The position numbers and the translations under genes were made by a program. The notes under the pieces were generated by a model. It made no database searches, was not told the DNA's origin, and worked only from the letters and a program-made list of their open reading frames with translations. A stretch of 64,000 nt of DNA. Source: CAZTHK01 sp964613215 (GTDB taxonomy: Bacteria; Krumholzibacteriota; Krumholzibacteriia; Krumholzibacteriales; CAZTHK01). The stretch is from assembly GCA_964613215.1 (NCBI GenBank), contig CAZTHK010000003.1, positions 124,001-188,000 on the forward strand. The letters run 5' to 3'. Positions 1 through 8,520 of the stretch are shown piece after piece (position 1 is the first letter of the stretch; the number at the start of each line of letters is the position of its first letter).

Positions 1-100
1 TATATGTATTGATTAGTGTAACCGCCTCTTGTATATTTTTACTCCTCTATCGGATAGTTTGAGCAGTAAATAGCAGGATCAAGGAGTTGCGAGAGGAAAG

Positions 101-367
101 ATGGTTTCGGGAAAGGTAAAAGTTAAAAATCGTGACGGTATACATCTGAGGCTGGCCGGCGAGATAGTAAAGGCCTGTAACAGCTTCGAATCCGAGATAT
201 CCATTGCCAAGGACGGTCAGCAGGTTAATGCCAAGAGTATACTGGGAGTGGCTGGTCTGGGAGCGGGAGAGGGTGCCCGGCTTGAAATCAGGGCTGAGGG
301 CGAGGATGAAAAGGAAGCGCTGGATCATCTGGTCCGGCTGTTCGAGAGTAATTTCTCCGGAGTTTAG
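101..367 (+). CDS. ptsH: HPr-type phosphocarrier protein
   Basis: Small PTS phosphocarrier (88 aa), which passes phosphate from enzyme I to sugar-specific or regulatory EIIA proteins in the cytosol. The active-site histidine is His15 within GIHLRLA, and the regulatory serine is Ser46 in AKSILG, so both canonical positions fall in register. The usual GxHARPA motif has Leu in place of Ala16 and of Pro18, which is unusual; His15 and Arg17 are kept. Ser46 is the residue phosphorylated by HPr kinase in bacteria that have it, but no kinase gene is visible here. GAGAGG just upstream at 91-96 is a good ribosome site for the ATG. It is followed 2 nt later by enzyme I, and no EII component follows. Confidence 0.9.
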   Translation: MVSGKVKVKNRDGIHLRLAGEIVKACNSFESEISIAKDGQQVNAKSILGVAGLGAGEGARLEIRAEGEDEKEALDHLVRLFESNFSGV

Positions 368-369
368 AT

Positions 370-2151
370 ATGATGGACCGGAAAACTGAAACCAGGGATG
401 AAGTCTTTACCGGCATACCGGCCTCTCCCGGAATAGCCATAGGTAATGCTTTCGTGGTTAATGTGGAAGAGTTGCCGGTGGGAGAGGAGCATGTTCCCGG
501 GGAGAAGGTAGAGGAGGAAGTAAGCCGGTTTGAGGGTGCCCTCCGGGAGGCTGACAGGGAGTTGTATCAGCTGCACAAAAGGCTTAAGGATGATATGGGG
601 GAGGAGCACGCCAGAATTCTGGATTCCCACCGGTTGATAGTAACCGATAAGGATATGCAGAAGAATACCATAAAGCTTATCAGGGAAGAGCAGCTGAGTG
701 CGGCCAGTGCATTCAGCCGGGTTATAGACCGGGTTCTTACCAGCTTCGATGAGATAGAGGATCAATATCTCAAAGAGCGGGGGGAGGATATCAGGGATGT
801 AAGGAGCAGGGTGGTCAGAATTCTGCTGGGGCAGAAGGAGGACAAATTAACCAGCCTGGACAGGCAAGCAGTGGTGGTGGCCAGAAACCTGACTCCCTCC
901 GATACCATGGGATTGAAGAAGAAGTATGTGAAGGCTTATGTAACCGATGTGGGAGGAAGAACCTCGCATGCTGCCATTGTAGCCAGGTCTCAGGGAATTC
1001 CCTCGGTGGTGGGACTGAATGACTTCTGTCTGAAGGTCAGGCCCAATGACAGGATTATTGTGGATGGAATAACCGGACAGGTGGTTCTCAATCCTACTCC
1101 GGAGAAGGAGAAGGATTACCGTGAGGCCCGGGCCAGATACCAGGAGATGGAGAGGGAACTGCTCACCCTGAAGGATTATCCTGCGGTAACCCTGGATGGA
1201 AAGACTATTGAACTCTCCGGCAATATAGAGGTGCTGGATGAGGTGGATGATCTTCTCAGTCATGGGGGAAGGGGAATAGGTTTATTCAGGACAGAGTACT
1301 TTTTTATCACCAGCGAAACCCTCCCCAGTGAAGAAGAGCAGTACCGGTACTACCGGGAGGTGATCGAGAAGGTGGCTCCTGATCCGGTTATAATAAGGAC
1401 TCTGGATGTGGGGGGTGACAAGATAGCCGGGTGGGTGGCACAGGATAAGGAAAATAATCCTTTTATGGGATGGAGGGGTATAAGGTTTACTCTATCCCGC
1501 AGGGACATATTCAGAACTCAGCTCAGAGCTATATTCAGGGCTGCGGTTCATGGCAAGATCAGGGTTATGTTCCCCATGATATCCGTTATCGAGGAGGTCA
1601 GGAGTTCCCTGGAGATATGTGAAGAGGTCAAGGAGGATTTGAAGAATGAACGCTACCGGATAGATGAGGATGTGGAAATGGGGATAATGATAGAAACCCC
1701 TGCCGCAGTTGCCATGGCAGATAATCTGGCCAAAGAGGTGGATTTTTTCAGCATAGGAACCAATGATCTGATCCAGTATGTGCTGGCGGTGGACCGGGGT
1801 AACAGCAGGATCTCTTATCTTTATGATGCTCTTCATCCCAGTATTCTGAAGATGCTGAAGGATACTGTAGAGGCCGCTCACAGAAATGGAATATGGGTTG
1901 GCATCTGCGGCGAAATGCCTGCTGATGTTTTTGGGGCATTGCTGCTTATCGGCCTGGGGCTGGATGAATTCAGCGCCGGCGCTTATATTCTCCCTGAAAT
2001 AAAGAGCATTATCCGTTCGGTAACCTATGATGAAACCAAGGCCCTGGCCGGCAGGGCGCTTAAATGTTCGACTGTTTCGGAAGTAAAATCCGTTTTAACA
2101 AGATTCGTTGATGAAAAACGTCCGGAACTCAAGGAGTTCATCAGAAAATAA
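370..2151 (+). CDS. ptsI: Phosphoenolpyruvate-protein phosphotransferase (PTS enzyme I)
   Basis: Enzyme I (593 aa) takes phosphate from phosphoenolpyruvate onto a histidine and transfers it to HPr. Seen in order: the N-terminal ASPGIAIG segment, a helical HPr-binding region, the swivelling histidine domain with GGRTSH ending at His200, and the C-terminal TIM barrel with the GLFRTEY, FSIGTNDLIQY and GICGEMPAD motifs (catalytic Cys near residue 515). Length matches the family (570-595 aa). The start lies 2 nt after the ptsH stop, so the two are translationally linked. With no EIIB/C genes nearby, the pair may serve regulation or unlinked EII proteins; that is inference. Confidence 0.96.
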   Translation: MMDRKTETRDEVFTGIPASPGIAIGNAFVVNVEELPVGEEHVPGEKVEEEVSRFEGALREADRELYQLHKRLKDDMGEEHARILDSHRLIVTDKDMQKNTIKLIREEQLSAASAFSRVIDRVLTSFDEIEDQYLKERGEDIRDVRSRVVRILLGQKEDKLTSLDRQAVVVARNLTPSDTMGLKKKYVKAYVTDVGGRTSHAAIVARSQGIPSVVGLNDFCLKVRPNDRIIVDGITGQVVLNPTPEKEKDYREARARYQEMERELLTLKDYPAVTLDGKTIELSGNIEVLDEVDDLLSHGGRGIGLFRTEYFFITSETLPSEEEQYRYYREVIEKVAPDPVIIRTLDVGGDKIAGWVAQDKENNPFMGWRGIRFTLSRRDIFRTQLRAIFRAAVHGKIRVMFPMISVIEEVRSSLEICEEVKEDLKNERYRIDEDVEMGIMIETPAAVAMADNLAKEVDFFSIGTNDLIQYVLAVDRGNSRISYLYDALHPSILKMLKDTVEAAHRNGIWVGICGEMPADVFGALLLIGLGLDEFSAGAYILPEIKSIIRSVTYDETKALAGRALKCSTVSEVKSVLTRFVDEKRPELKEFIRK

Positions 2152-2197
2152 GGATGATTTTCAGAGTTGGTTTAATTTATCTTGCCAATGATTTTTA

Positions 2198-3289
2198 ATG
2201 GAAAGGTTTCAAATGGGCGGGGATGAATCTTCCAGGCATTTCAGAATAGATGTGGAAAAAATGCATCATCATGCAGCCGGATTCCCGGACCAGGTGGAGT
2301 GGATGTGGAAGGAATCGGAGGGTTTTAAGCCTGGTTTCGAGAAGAACAAGGATCCCCTGGTGATTTGCGGAATGGGGGGATCGGCAATAGGGGGATGGTT
2401 TCTCAAGGATCTGGCCGGGCCGGATAGCAGGGCGCCGGTCTATTTGAACAGGGGTTATGGCCTTCCCCCTTATCTGGGGAAGGATGCCAGGGTTATCTGT
2501 ATAAGCTACAGTGGTAATACCGAAGAGACTATTTCCGGTTATAACCGGGCCCTCTCAAGGAACTGCAATGTGGCGGTAGTAACATCCGGTGGCAGGCTTC
2601 TGGATGATGCTTCCGGGAGAGGGGTGCCCCTGCTCAAACTGCCGGAGGGATTACCTCCCAGGGCAGCGATAGGTTACCTGTTTGCCGCTTTGCTCAGGAT
2701 TGGCTCCGGGTGCGGATTTGTAGAAGTGGATGAGCAAGATCTGAATATGGCCCTGGCCGGAAGCAGGAGCCTGGTAGAGAAGTACAGGATAGAGGGGGAT
2801 CCTTCCGGAAACCTTGCCCTCCGGTTGGCCCGAAAACTTTATGGCAAGCTACCCCTGATATATTCGGGTGGCGGTCTTATGTCCGGAATGGCATACCGGT
2901 GGAAATGCCAGTTTAACGAGAATGCCAAGACTATGGCATTTGATAATATTTTTCCGGAACTGGGGCATAATGAAATTATGGGGTGGGAGTGCCCGGATAA
3001 ATTCCGGGAAAATTTTTTTATGGTGCTTCTGACGGATCAGCAAGACCATCCCCGGGTAAAGTTACGTATGGAGGTGAGCAGGAGGATGCTGGAACCTCTG
3101 GCCGGGGGAATATCGGTTATCGATAGTGACAAGGGGGGTAAGGGATTATCCCGGTTGAGCAGGCTTTTTTCCATGCTGCTGCTTGGCGATTTTGCCAGCA
3201 TCTATCTGGCGGTGGAGTATGGCAAGGATCCCACGCCGGTAAAGATGATAGAACAGGTCAAAGAAGAATTGAGAATGGAGGATCAATGA
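2198..3289 (+). CDS. Bifunctional phosphoglucose/phosphomannose isomerase
   Basis: SIS-fold isomerase (363 aa) of the PGI/PMI family known from archaea and some bacteria, interconverting glucose-6-P or mannose-6-P with fructose-6-P. The phosphosugar-binding segment SYSGNTEET begins at residue 103. The family's conserved central stretch is present: RWKCQFNENAK, then ELGHNEIMGW, which carries the catalytic Glu and His. The upstream ATG at 2198 has no ribosome site, whereas the in-frame ATG at 2213 is preceded by GAAAGG; 2213 may be the true start. The stop overlaps the next ATG by 4 nt (ATGA). The context suggests hexose phosphate supply for nucleotide-sugar synthesis. Confidence 0.88.
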   Translation: MERFQMGGDESSRHFRIDVEKMHHHAAGFPDQVEWMWKESEGFKPGFEKNKDPLVICGMGGSAIGGWFLKDLAGPDSRAPVYLNRGYGLPPYLGKDARVICISYSGNTEETISGYNRALSRNCNVAVVTSGGRLLDDASGRGVPLLKLPEGLPPRAAIGYLFAALLRIGSGCGFVEVDEQDLNMALAGSRSLVEKYRIEGDPSGNLALRLARKLYGKLPLIYSGGGLMSGMAYRWKCQFNENAKTMAFDNIFPELGHNEIMGWECPDKFRENFFMVLLTDQQDHPRVKLRMEVSRRMLEPLAGGISVIDSDKGGKGLSRLSRLFSMLLLGDFASIYLAVEYGKDPTPVKMIEQVKEELRMEDQ

Positions 3290-4260
3290 AAGCTGTAATA
3301 CCTGCAGCGGGTATCGGGAAGAGGCTGAGGCCTCATACTTACTCTATTCCCAAGGCCCTGCTGAATGTAGCCGGTAAACCTATAATCGGACATATTATCG
3401 ACAATCTTCTGGAGATGGGGATCGATCAGCTTATCCCCATAATAGGATACCAGGGGGAAAAAATTCGTAATTACCTGGAAGAGACTTACAGTATACCCAT
3501 AAATTTCGTGGTACAGGAGGAGCAGAAGGGTATAGCCCATGCTGTTATGCAGACCCGGGAGCTGGCTGACCAATCCGAGCTGGTGATTATACTGGGTGAT
3601 ACCATAATAGATGCGGATTTTGCCGGAATACCGTCCGCGGGAGAAAATGTGCTGTGTGTACACGAGGTTGAGAATCCCCGGCGGTTCGGTATATGTGAAG
3701 TTGAAGATGGTGTGATCAGCGGAATCGTGGAAAAGCCGGACCGGCCTAAAAGCAACCTTGCTCTGATAGGGGTGTATTATTTTAAGGATTCATCGCCCCT
3801 CTTCCAGGCCTGTTCCCGGATAATAGAGAAGGGAATTACCACTAAAGGAGAGTATCAGATTACCGATGCATTACAGGTGATGGTAGAGGAGGGGACTGAA
3901 TTCCGTCCCTACCATATTGACGGCTGGTTCGATTGCGGAACTGTTGACACCCTTCTGGAAACCAACCGGGTGCTTCTGGAGGGAAGGAAGGACAGGGTGG
4001 AGGGGGATGGAGTAGTAATAGTAGACCCCTGTCATATCAGCAAGGACAGTAAGATAGATAATTCAGTGATAGGACCTCATGTAACCATAGCGGAGGGTTG
4101 TGATATCAGCTCTGCGGTTATAAGTAATTCCATAATCAACCGGGGGACACATCTGACTGATGTGGTACTGGAGAGAAGTGTGCTGGGAGCACATGTCCGG
4201 GTGGCCGGACAGGTGGGGAGTATTAATATAGGAGATCATTCCAGGATTAATGAAGATTGA
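3286..4260 (+). CDS. Sugar-1-phosphate nucleotidyltransferase with left-handed beta-helix tail
   Basis: Nucleotidyltransferase (324 aa) that makes an NDP-sugar from a sugar-1-phosphate and NTP. The N-terminus AAGIGKRLRPHTYS is the classical nucleotide-binding loop, followed by PKALLNVAGKPII. A Mg-binding Asp lies in ILGDTIIDADF, a VEKPDRPKSNLA sugar-site segment follows, and the product-site GWFDCGTVD closes the catalytic domain. Residues from about 240 form hexapeptide-repeat (LbH) turns such as NSVIGPHVTIAEGC. The LbH tail resembles the RmlA-long and Sulfolobus ST0452-like group (glucose-1-P thymidylyl- or uridylyltransferases); the exact base and sugar cannot be read from the sequence. Translationally coupled to the PGI/PMI gene. 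Confidence 0.85.
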   Translation: MKAVIPAAGIGKRLRPHTYSIPKALLNVAGKPIIGHIIDNLLEMGIDQLIPIIGYQGEKIRNYLEETYSIPINFVVQEEQKGIAHAVMQTRELADQSELVIILGDTIIDADFAGIPSAGENVLCVHEVENPRRFGICEVEDGVISGIVEKPDRPKSNLALIGVYYFKDSSPLFQACSRIIEKGITTKGEYQITDALQVMVEEGTEFRPYHIDGWFDCGTVDTLLETNRVLLEGRKDRVEGDGVVIVDPCHISKDSKIDNSVIGPHVTIAEGCDISSAVISNSIINRGTHLTDVVLERSVLGAHVRVAGQVGSINIGDHSRINED

Positions 4261-4303
4261 AGTTTTGGCAGAATACAGCTCGCTTCCATTTTAAGGAGGG
4301 ATA

Positions 4304-5449
4304 ATGAGCCAGAAGCATTTATTCACTTCGGAATCCGTAACAGAAGGCCATCCGGATAAGGTGGCGGATCAGATATCAGATGCCATAGTGGATGCCATCC
4401 TGGGAGGCGATCCGGATGGCAGGGTGGCATGTGAAACACTGGTTACCACCGGAATGGCACTGATATCAGGCGAGATCCATACCAGCGAATATGTGGAGAT
4501 ACCTGATATTGTCCGGAAGCTCTTACATGAGGTGGGATATACCGATCCTCATCTCGGTTTTGCCGATAAGACCGCGGCGGTTTTGACCTCCATAGATGAA
4601 CAGTCTCTGGATATCGCCATGGGAGTGGACCGGGGGGGAGCGGGTGATCAGGGATTGATGTTCGGATATGCCTGCAACCAGACATCTGTACTAATGCCCC
4701 TGCCTATTGTAATTGCCCACCAGCTGGTAAGGGAGATGGCCCGGGTGCGAAAAGATTCCATATTGAACTACCTTAAACCGGACGGTAAATCCCAGGTAAC
4801 AGTGGAATACGAGAATCATACTCCCATAAGGATTGATACCATCCTGCTGTCCAGTCAGCACAGCGAGGATGTGTCCCTGGATCAGATAAAGGAGGGATTG
4901 GAGGAGCACGTAATCAAGCCGGTGCTCTCAAGTTTCGATATAGATATGTCCAATTGCCGGATCCTGGTGAATCCAACCGGAAGGTTCGTCCGGGGTGGTC
5001 CCATGGCCGACACCGGATTGACCGGAAGGAAAATCATTGTGGATACCTACGGAGGATTTGGAAGCCACGGAGGGGGTGCCTTTTCGGGCAAGGACTCATC
5101 CAAGGTGGACCGTTCCGGTTCCTATGCCGCCAGGCATGTAGCCAAGAATATTGTTGCGGCCGGGTTGGCCGAAGAATGTGAAGTTCAGATGGCTTACGCC
5201 ATCGGGGTGCCCGAACCGGTCTCGGTAATGATTGACACCCATGGCAGCGGAGAGGTAGATGATCAGAGACTGACCCGGGTGGTCAGAGAGGTATTCGATC
5301 TTACTCCCAACGGGATAATTGATCGATTGAAACTTCGCAGACCGATATACCGCCAGACCGCGGTTTACGGGCATTTTGGAAGGGAAGAAGAGAACTTCAC
5401 CTGGGAAAAGACCGATTATACCGATAAAATTAAATCGAGGATACAGTAA
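4304..5449 (+). CDS. metK: S-adenosylmethionine synthase
   Basis: Makes S-adenosylmethionine from methionine and ATP (381 aa, normal family length). Seen: SESVTEGHPDKVADQISDA at the N-terminus with the catalytic His, GAGDQGLMFGYA, and the GGFGSHGGGAFSGKD phosphate-binding loop followed by KVDRSGSYAARH. AAGGAGGG just upstream of the ATG is a strong ribosome site. ahcY follows 38 nt downstream, so synthesis of the methyl donor and removal of its product are encoded side by side. The 43-nt gap upstream is too short for a SAM riboswitch, and none is visible. Confidence 0.98.
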   Translation: MSQKHLFTSESVTEGHPDKVADQISDAIVDAILGGDPDGRVACETLVTTGMALISGEIHTSEYVEIPDIVRKLLHEVGYTDPHLGFADKTAAVLTSIDEQSLDIAMGVDRGGAGDQGLMFGYACNQTSVLMPLPIVIAHQLVREMARVRKDSILNYLKPDGKSQVTVEYENHTPIRIDTILLSSQHSEDVSLDQIKEGLEEHVIKPVLSSFDIDMSNCRILVNPTGRFVRGGPMADTGLTGRKIIVDTYGGFGSHGGGAFSGKDSSKVDRSGSYAARHVAKNIVAAGLAEECEVQMAYAIGVPEPVSVMIDTHGSGEVDDQRLTRVVREVFDLTPNGIIDRLKLRRPIYRQTAVYGHFGREEENFTWEKTDYTDKIKSRIQ

Positions 5450-5487
5450 TCTAACTGATGACAGATGAAAAGGGAAAGGAACAATAA

Positions 5488-6744
5488 ATGAAGTATGATT
5501 GCAGGGATCTGGATCTTGCCGGGAAGGGCAGAAAGAGAATCGAATGGGCCAACGGTAATATGCCGGTGTTAAGCATGATTCGGAAGCGTTTCGGTGAGGA
5601 GAGGCCGCTGGAAGGGATAAGGATAGGTTGTTGTCTCCATGTGACCACCGAGACGGCAAATCTGATGCGTACCCTGAAGGAGGGGGGAGCGGAGGTCAGC
5701 CTTTGCGCTTCCAATCCTCTCAGCACCCAGGATGATGTGGTGGCCTCACTGATCAGTGATTATCAGGTATCCGTATTCGCCGTAAGAGGGGAAGATAATG
5801 AAACCTATTACCGTCATATAAACCAGGTGCTGGATGCCGGCCCCCATATAACCATGGATGACGGCGCCGACCTGGTCAGCACTCTTCACAAGGACCGGAG
5901 GGAACTGATAGATGATGTTATCGGAGGTTCCGAAGAGACGACCACCGGTGTTATCAGATTGAGGAGCATGGAGAAGAACGGAGTGCTGGCTTACCCGGTG
6001 ATAGCGGTCAACGATGCCATGACCAAGCATTTCTTCGATAACCGTTACGGGACCGGCCAGAGTACCATAGACGGGATACTAAGAGCTACCAATTTGCTCC
6101 TGGCCGGGTCGAAAGTGGTAATATTCGGCTATGGATGGTGCGGCAGGGGAGTTGCCATGAGAGCCAGGGGAATGGGAGCCAATGTAGTAGTGGTAGAGGT
6201 TGATCCGGTCAAGGCCCTGGAGGCGGTAATGGATGGTTATACTGTAATGAGATCACATGATGCCGCCCGGATAGGGGATGTGTTCATAACCCTGACCGGT
6301 AACATTTCTGTTATCCGGAAAGAGCATTTCGAAGTAATGCGGGATGGCGCCATTGTGGCTAACTCCGGTCACTTCAATGTGGAGATAGATATTCCCGACC
6401 TGGAAAAGATGGCCAAGAGCAAGGAAAGAATAAGGGAGAATGTTGATCAGTATATTCTGGCAGATGGCAGGAAGATAAATCTGCTGGGTGAAGGACGTCT
6501 GATAAATCTGGCTTCCGCGGAGGGCCACCCCGCTTCGGTTATGGATATGAGTTTCGCCAATCAGTCTCTGTCCGCTGAATACATGGTGAATAATTCAAAC
6601 AGCCTGGAGAATAAGGTTTACTCGGTTCCCGCAAAGATAGACAGGGAGATAGCTGCATTGAAGCTTGAAGCTCTGGATGCCTCCATAGATGAATTGACCG
6701 ATAAGCAGATAAAGTATCTCTCCAGCTGGGAACAGGGAACCTGA
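5488..6744 (+). CDS. ahcY: Adenosylhomocysteinase (SAH hydrolase)
   Basis: Hydrolyses S-adenosylhomocysteine to adenosine and homocysteine with a tightly bound NAD (418 aa). Seen: the N-terminal GIRIGCCLHVTTETANLMRT substrate segment, DDGADLV, the catalytic lysine/aspartate region YPVIAVNDAMTKHFFDNRYG, and the NAD-binding GYGWCGRG starting at residue 214. The C-terminus carries the GRLINLASAEGHP motif. The length fits the shorter archaeal/Thermotoga-type enzymes that lack the roughly 40-residue insert of the 460-470 aa proteobacterial and eukaryotic forms. It ends 3 nt before the convergent GWxTD gene on the other strand, with no terminator hairpin visible between them. Confidence 0.97.
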   Translation: MKYDCRDLDLAGKGRKRIEWANGNMPVLSMIRKRFGEERPLEGIRIGCCLHVTTETANLMRTLKEGGAEVSLCASNPLSTQDDVVASLISDYQVSVFAVRGEDNETYYRHINQVLDAGPHITMDDGADLVSTLHKDRRELIDDVIGGSEETTTGVIRLRSMEKNGVLAYPVIAVNDAMTKHFFDNRYGTGQSTIDGILRATNLLLAGSKVVIFGYGWCGRGVAMRARGMGANVVVVEVDPVKALEAVMDGYTVMRSHDAARIGDVFITLTGNISVIRKEHFEVMRDGAIVANSGHFNVEIDIPDLEKMAKSKERIRENVDQYILADGRKINLLGEGRLINLASAEGHPASVMDMSFANQSLSAEYMVNNSNSLENKVYSVPAKIDREIAALKLEALDASIDELTDKQIKYLSSWEQGT

Positions 6745-6747
6745 TAT

Positions 6748-8388
6748 CTATTCCAGGATGGAAAATCTGGTTTTCTTCTCTGCCCTCTGGAGGGTGCGGC
6801 GGTCGATAACACGTACCATGAATTGGAAGGTTGCCTCCCAGAGATTCTCGGTGGTAATTTCCAGCCGCTGGACCTGTTTCGATCCGTAGCCGGTGGATTC
6901 GAAGCTGGAGCTTATGGCAGTGCTTGCCTCTTTGAGTACCGGTCCCTCTCTCTTGGGATCTACCGGAATAATCCGGTAGCTTATCTGATAGAAGGAAATA
7001 TCATTTTCATCGGTGCCCAGACCGTATATCTCGAAATAGACGGTTATAGGGTAGGGGATTCTGTAGGCCCGGAGGGGGTGAGGCACCACCTGGAGGTTTC
7101 CCTTCACAAACTTCGTGTTTTCCTCGGTTTCCCTGATATTGCTGGCAAACTGGATGTCACTCAGGGAGAGGGATTCGGTTATCCTCTCCAGCTGCAAATT
7201 GGTCCGGTAGGTGCCCCGGCGTCCTGAATGCATATCTATGGCTTCTATTCCCAGGCGATAGTAACCCGGCTTCAGAGTAAGAACCACCTGGCCGGGCAGG
7301 TGACTGGGCCCCCTGAAGGTGTCCTGATCTGCCTGGGAAGCCTTGATAATGTCACCCTCCAGGGCGATCTGTTTAAAATTCTTATCCCTTACACTCACTC
7401 TCAGATTAACATCAGCCTCCAGTTTTCCTCCCTGCTTTATGAAATTTATATCACTGCTGGGCACTTCCAGGTTAACCTCTGTACGGTATTCATTCATTCC
7501 GGCCTGAAAGGAGGTAACCCCGAAGTAGAGGGGGAGGACCCTGTGTTCCAGTTCGAAGGAGTGGACTATCGGGTTTTCCCTCATCATCCTGTGAAAATTA
7601 TTTACCTTTTCAGCCCGTTTTTCCTTTTCCAGCTGAGCAATCATATCTGTGGGCTGGTCCCATCTTATGTCCTTATCCGCTATATAATCGATCTTATCGG
7701 GGTTGTATTCGACCAGCTCTTCTATCTGGTCGGTGGTCATATATTCAAGGGGGTAAAGCAGATCCACGTTCTCATAGTCGAACAGATCGGATATTCCCTT
7801 CATAATGTCGAGCTGCTGGCGAGCGGTCCGTCCAAGCGGTTCTATGGCGTAGATGAATTCGCCCTTAAGATTGAAATTATGGAATGGCACGATCATATCC
7901 AGCGACCGGTAGTACCAGACCTCTCCGGGAGGAGTCATCCGGTACATTCCCACATCCCCCCAGGTACGGGTCCGCTGGGATGGCACCCCGAACCGTATCA
8001 GTGTTTCCCCCCGTTTATCCCATCCCGGTGCGGTTTTCTTTCCGAATAATTCCCTGGCCAGTCCTACTCTCCGGTTATGTTCTATCTTTCGTTCGTTCTT
8101 GCGGGTGGTGGGAGTGGGATCGCGCTGAACCCAGAAGGTCTCAATCCACTCATCCCTCGCCCGTTCCGATTCCAGGGAGAGGAACTGCCTGATCTGATAC
8201 CTGTTCATGAGGTAGCGAAGGCCGAAGTATTCCAGCCTTTCTTCGGCTTTGAGGTTTTTGATCAGTTCTGTTTCCCCTTTGAATCTCTGATCAAAACCCT
8301 GCAGGGATGCAGTCAGAATTATAATTACCGACAACAGCATCCCTGATATCAGGGCAATAGAATGTTTTCTTTGAGAATAATCAATCAT
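6748..8388 (-). CDS. GWxTD domain-containing envelope protein
   Basis: Member of the GWxTD family (546 aa), found mainly in FCB bacteria and acidobacteria; its biochemical role is not known to me. An N-terminal membrane segment (about residues 10-30) acts as signal or anchor. The domain core is readable: FWVQRDPTP at 85-93, RRVGLARELFG, then GWDKRGETLIRFG from residue 122, where the TD of the name motif is replaced by DK. The rest is predicted beta-rich (PGYYRLGIEAIDMHSGRRGTY). GGGAGAA precedes the ATG on the minus strand. It lies downstream of lptG in the same direction after a 132-nt gap, consistent with an envelope role. Confidence 0.8.
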   Translation of the reverse strand: MIDYSQRKHSIALISGMLLSVIIILTASLQGFDQRFKGETELIKNLKAEERLEYFGLRYLMNRYQIRQFLSLESERARDEWIETFWVQRDPTPTTRKNERKIEHNRRVGLARELFGKKTAPGWDKRGETLIRFGVPSQRTRTWGDVGMYRMTPPGEVWYYRSLDMIVPFHNFNLKGEFIYAIEPLGRTARQQLDIMKGISDLFDYENVDLLYPLEYMTTDQIEELVEYNPDKIDYIADKDIRWDQPTDMIAQLEKEKRAEKVNNFHRMMRENPIVHSFELEHRVLPLYFGVTSFQAGMNEYRTEVNLEVPSSDINFIKQGGKLEADVNLRVSVRDKNFKQIALEGDIIKASQADQDTFRGPSHLPGQVVLTLKPGYYRLGIEAIDMHSGRRGTYRTNLQLERITESLSLSDIQFASNIRETEENTKFVKGNLQVVPHPLRAYRIPYPITVYFEIYGLGTDENDISFYQISYRIIPVDPKREGPVLKEASTAISSSFESTGYGSKQVQRLEITTENLWEATFQFMVRVIDRRTLQRAEKKTRFSILE

Positions 8389-8520
8389 ATTATTCTCCCG
8401 GTATTTGAAATTGTCCTTATCCTGTTCCCGGAAACCATCACCTGGCGTAAAGTATTCTGAATTTCCGGGGATGGGTTCTGGAGATCGTTGCCGGTAATCC
8501 TCTCCGGGGATAATATATAT

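Noticed and set aside
4261..4303. SAM riboswitch before metK
   Set aside because: The gap is 43 nt and shows no riboswitch core.
7228..8049. A 273-codon plus-strand open frame inside the GWxTD gene
   Set aside because: The minus-strand protein has a recognisable domain; this frame has no motif and no ribosome site.
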